Assembly: GCA_028712695.1 (NCBI GenBank)
Contig: JAQTQZ010000014.1
Span: 1 to 64,000, forward strand
Origin: Methylovulum sp.
GTDB lineage: Bacteria > Pseudomonadota > Gammaproteobacteria > Methylococcales > Methylomonadaceae
Length of the DNA stretch: 64,000 nt
Direction of reading: 5' to 3'
The notes beneath the pieces were generated by a model. The model was not told the origin of the DNA, searched no databases, and worked only from the letters and a program-made list of their open reading frames with translations. A program made the translations under genes and the position numbers. Each line of letters starts with the position of its first letter. Position 1 is the stretch's first letter. Of this stretch, positions 63,151-64,000 are shown piece after piece.

Positions 63151-64000
63151 ATGAAGAAGTTGCTATTTCAGTTCGATACAGACCTCCACCCTTCCGTTTT
63201 TGATACGGTAGTAGGTTATGATGGTGGCGCAGACCATGTTATTGGCTACGGAGGTTTAACACCTGACACTGTCAAGTCGCTTGTAGAAGGGGCTATTTTT
63301 ACCCGCGCCCCCAAAGATAAAAAAAATACCGCCATTTTTGTCGGCGGTAGTGACATAATTGCTGGACAGGCCTTGTTCACGGCAATTCAAAGCTATTTTT
63401 TCCCCGGCTTTCAGGTGTCGATCATGCTTGACAGCAACGGCAGCAACACCACCGCCTCGGCCGCAGTAGCAAAACTAACAACCAGCGGCACAGTTGTCGG
63501 CAAAAAAGCCGTCGTCTTAGCTGGCACTGGCCCGGTAGGCCAACGTGCGGCAGCTATGCTGGCAAAAGAAGGCGCTGACGTTTCTTTAACCGCTCGAACC
63601 ATGGCGCGGGCGGCGCAAGCCTGTGCCGATATAAAAACCCGTTTCGGTGTCAATATCACCCCCGTAGAAGCGTTTGATAACGACGCCAGAGCGGCTGCGA
63701 TTGCGTATGCAAACATTGTTTTGGCAACAGGCGCCACAGGCGTAGAACTGCTCAAAGCAGAGCATTGGCAACACAACAGCAATATCGGAATGATAGCGGA
63801 CGCCAATGCCACCCCACCTCTTGGTATCGGTGGCACAGATATGATGGATAAGGGTATCGAAAGACACGGCAAAATCATCTGGGGTGCCATCGGCTTTGGG
63901 GCATTAAAATTAGCCTTGCACCGCGCCTGCATTGCTAAATTATTTGAAGACAATAAACAAGTTTTCGATGCAGAAAACATCTTTGCCCTCGCTAAAAAGA
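63151..64000 (+). CDS. mtdA: NADP-dependent methylene-tetrahydromethanopterin/tetrahydrofolate dehydrogenase MtdA (3' end cut)
   Basis: C1-metabolism enzyme that oxidises methylene-H4MPT or methylene-H4F with NADP+. The frame from the ATG at 63151 is open to the window end (283 codons, only a few missing). The start KKLLFQFDTDLHPSVFDTVV and YDGGADHVIGYGGLTPD, VSIMLDSNGSNTTASAAVAK, the nucleotide-binding KKAVVLAGTGPVGQRAAAML and DANATPPLGIGGTD match Methylobacterium-type MtdA closely; MtdB is more divergent in these segments. The end LHRACIAKLFEDNKQVFDAE also fits. It is the clearest sign that the host is a methylotroph. Confidence 0.95.
   Translation, partial: MKKLLFQFDTDLHPSVFDTVVGYDGGADHVIGYGGLTPDTVKSLVEGAIFTRAPKDKKNTAIFVGGSDIIAGQALFTAIQSYFFPGFQVSIMLDSNGSNTTASAAVAKLTTSGTVVGKKAVVLAGTGPVGQRAAAMLAKEGADVSLTARTMARAAQACADIKTRFGVNITPVEAFDNDARAAAIAYANIVLATGATGVELLKAEHWQHNSNIGMIADANATPPLGIGGTDMMDKGIERHGKIIWGAIGFGALKLALHRACIAKLFEDNKQVFDAENIFALAKK

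Overview
The window looks like chromosomal DNA of a gammaproteobacterial (type I, Methylococcales-like) methanotroph. The strongest clue is the gene running off the right end, which is an MtdA-type NADP-dependent methylene-tetrahydromethanopterin/tetrahydrofolate dehydrogenase, a C1-metabolism enzyme. It sits divergently from a malate dehydrogenase. The other housekeeping genes (phoBR, coaD, argA/D/F, ilvD, rnt, grxD, cpdA, rppH) are of gammaproteobacterial type. The species assignment is inference from gene content, not from a search.

Layout. 1-3.6 kb: phoB-phoR (leftward, phoR cut by the window edge), then a quinone oxidoreductase and a mercaptopyruvate sulfurtransferase. 3.7-6.3 kb: a SHOCT-domain protein facing a secreted PKD-repeat protein with one c-heme motif and a Gly-Asp repeat tail. 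7.2-9.2 kb: a bidirectional-type [NiFe] hydrogenase large subunit (hoxH) with its maturation protease, without the other subunits. 9.4-11.9 kb: a probable ornithine-lipid acyltransferase pair, coaD and a ferredoxin. 11.9-14.7 kb: hydroxypyruvate isomerase, tartronate semialdehyde reductase and a PerM-type permease. 14.8-22.4 kb: a secreted phosphoesterase, RNase T, glutaredoxin, argD-argF, an SH3-domain membrane protein and ilvD.

22.4-23.9 kb is a small accessory island: a DUF2971 gene between two different inverted-repeat elements, followed by a decayed antitoxin-like reading frame. 23.9-33.5 kb returns to ordinary genes (argA, cpdA, rppH, a HAD phosphatase, an MFS permease, a LonB-type protease) plus a coiled-coil protein with three tandem repeats, bracketed by two related repeat elements. 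33.5-34.1 kb holds gene wreckage: a yeast-type cytosine deaminase pseudogene and the tail of a GGDEF domain. 34.6-38.5 kb has a large secreted Ig-like (He_PIG) protein and a CAAX-type intramembrane protease.

The most unusual part is 38.5-60.9 kb, a leftward block of nine genes. It contains a periplasmic-binding-protein-like gene, a two-partner secretion pair (TpsB transporter and a 3446-residue filamentous-haemagglutinin-like TpsA), then an ExbB proton channel fused to an extracytoplasmic DUF2341-LamG module, ExbD, TonB, a Porin_5-type porin, a periplasmic coiled-coil protein and a large TPR lipoprotein. No TonB-dependent receptor is present. I read this as a candidate TonB-energised surface-protein export or surface-nutrient-capture system. 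The Pseudomonas aeruginosa pdtA/pdtB-exbB2/exbD2 phosphate-starvation locus (recalled, not searched) is the nearest precedent I know. The right end has a ribbon-helix-helix regulator candidate beside a palindromic site, then mdh and mtdA. I saw no rRNA, tRNA, CRISPR array, intact insertion sequence or prophage.
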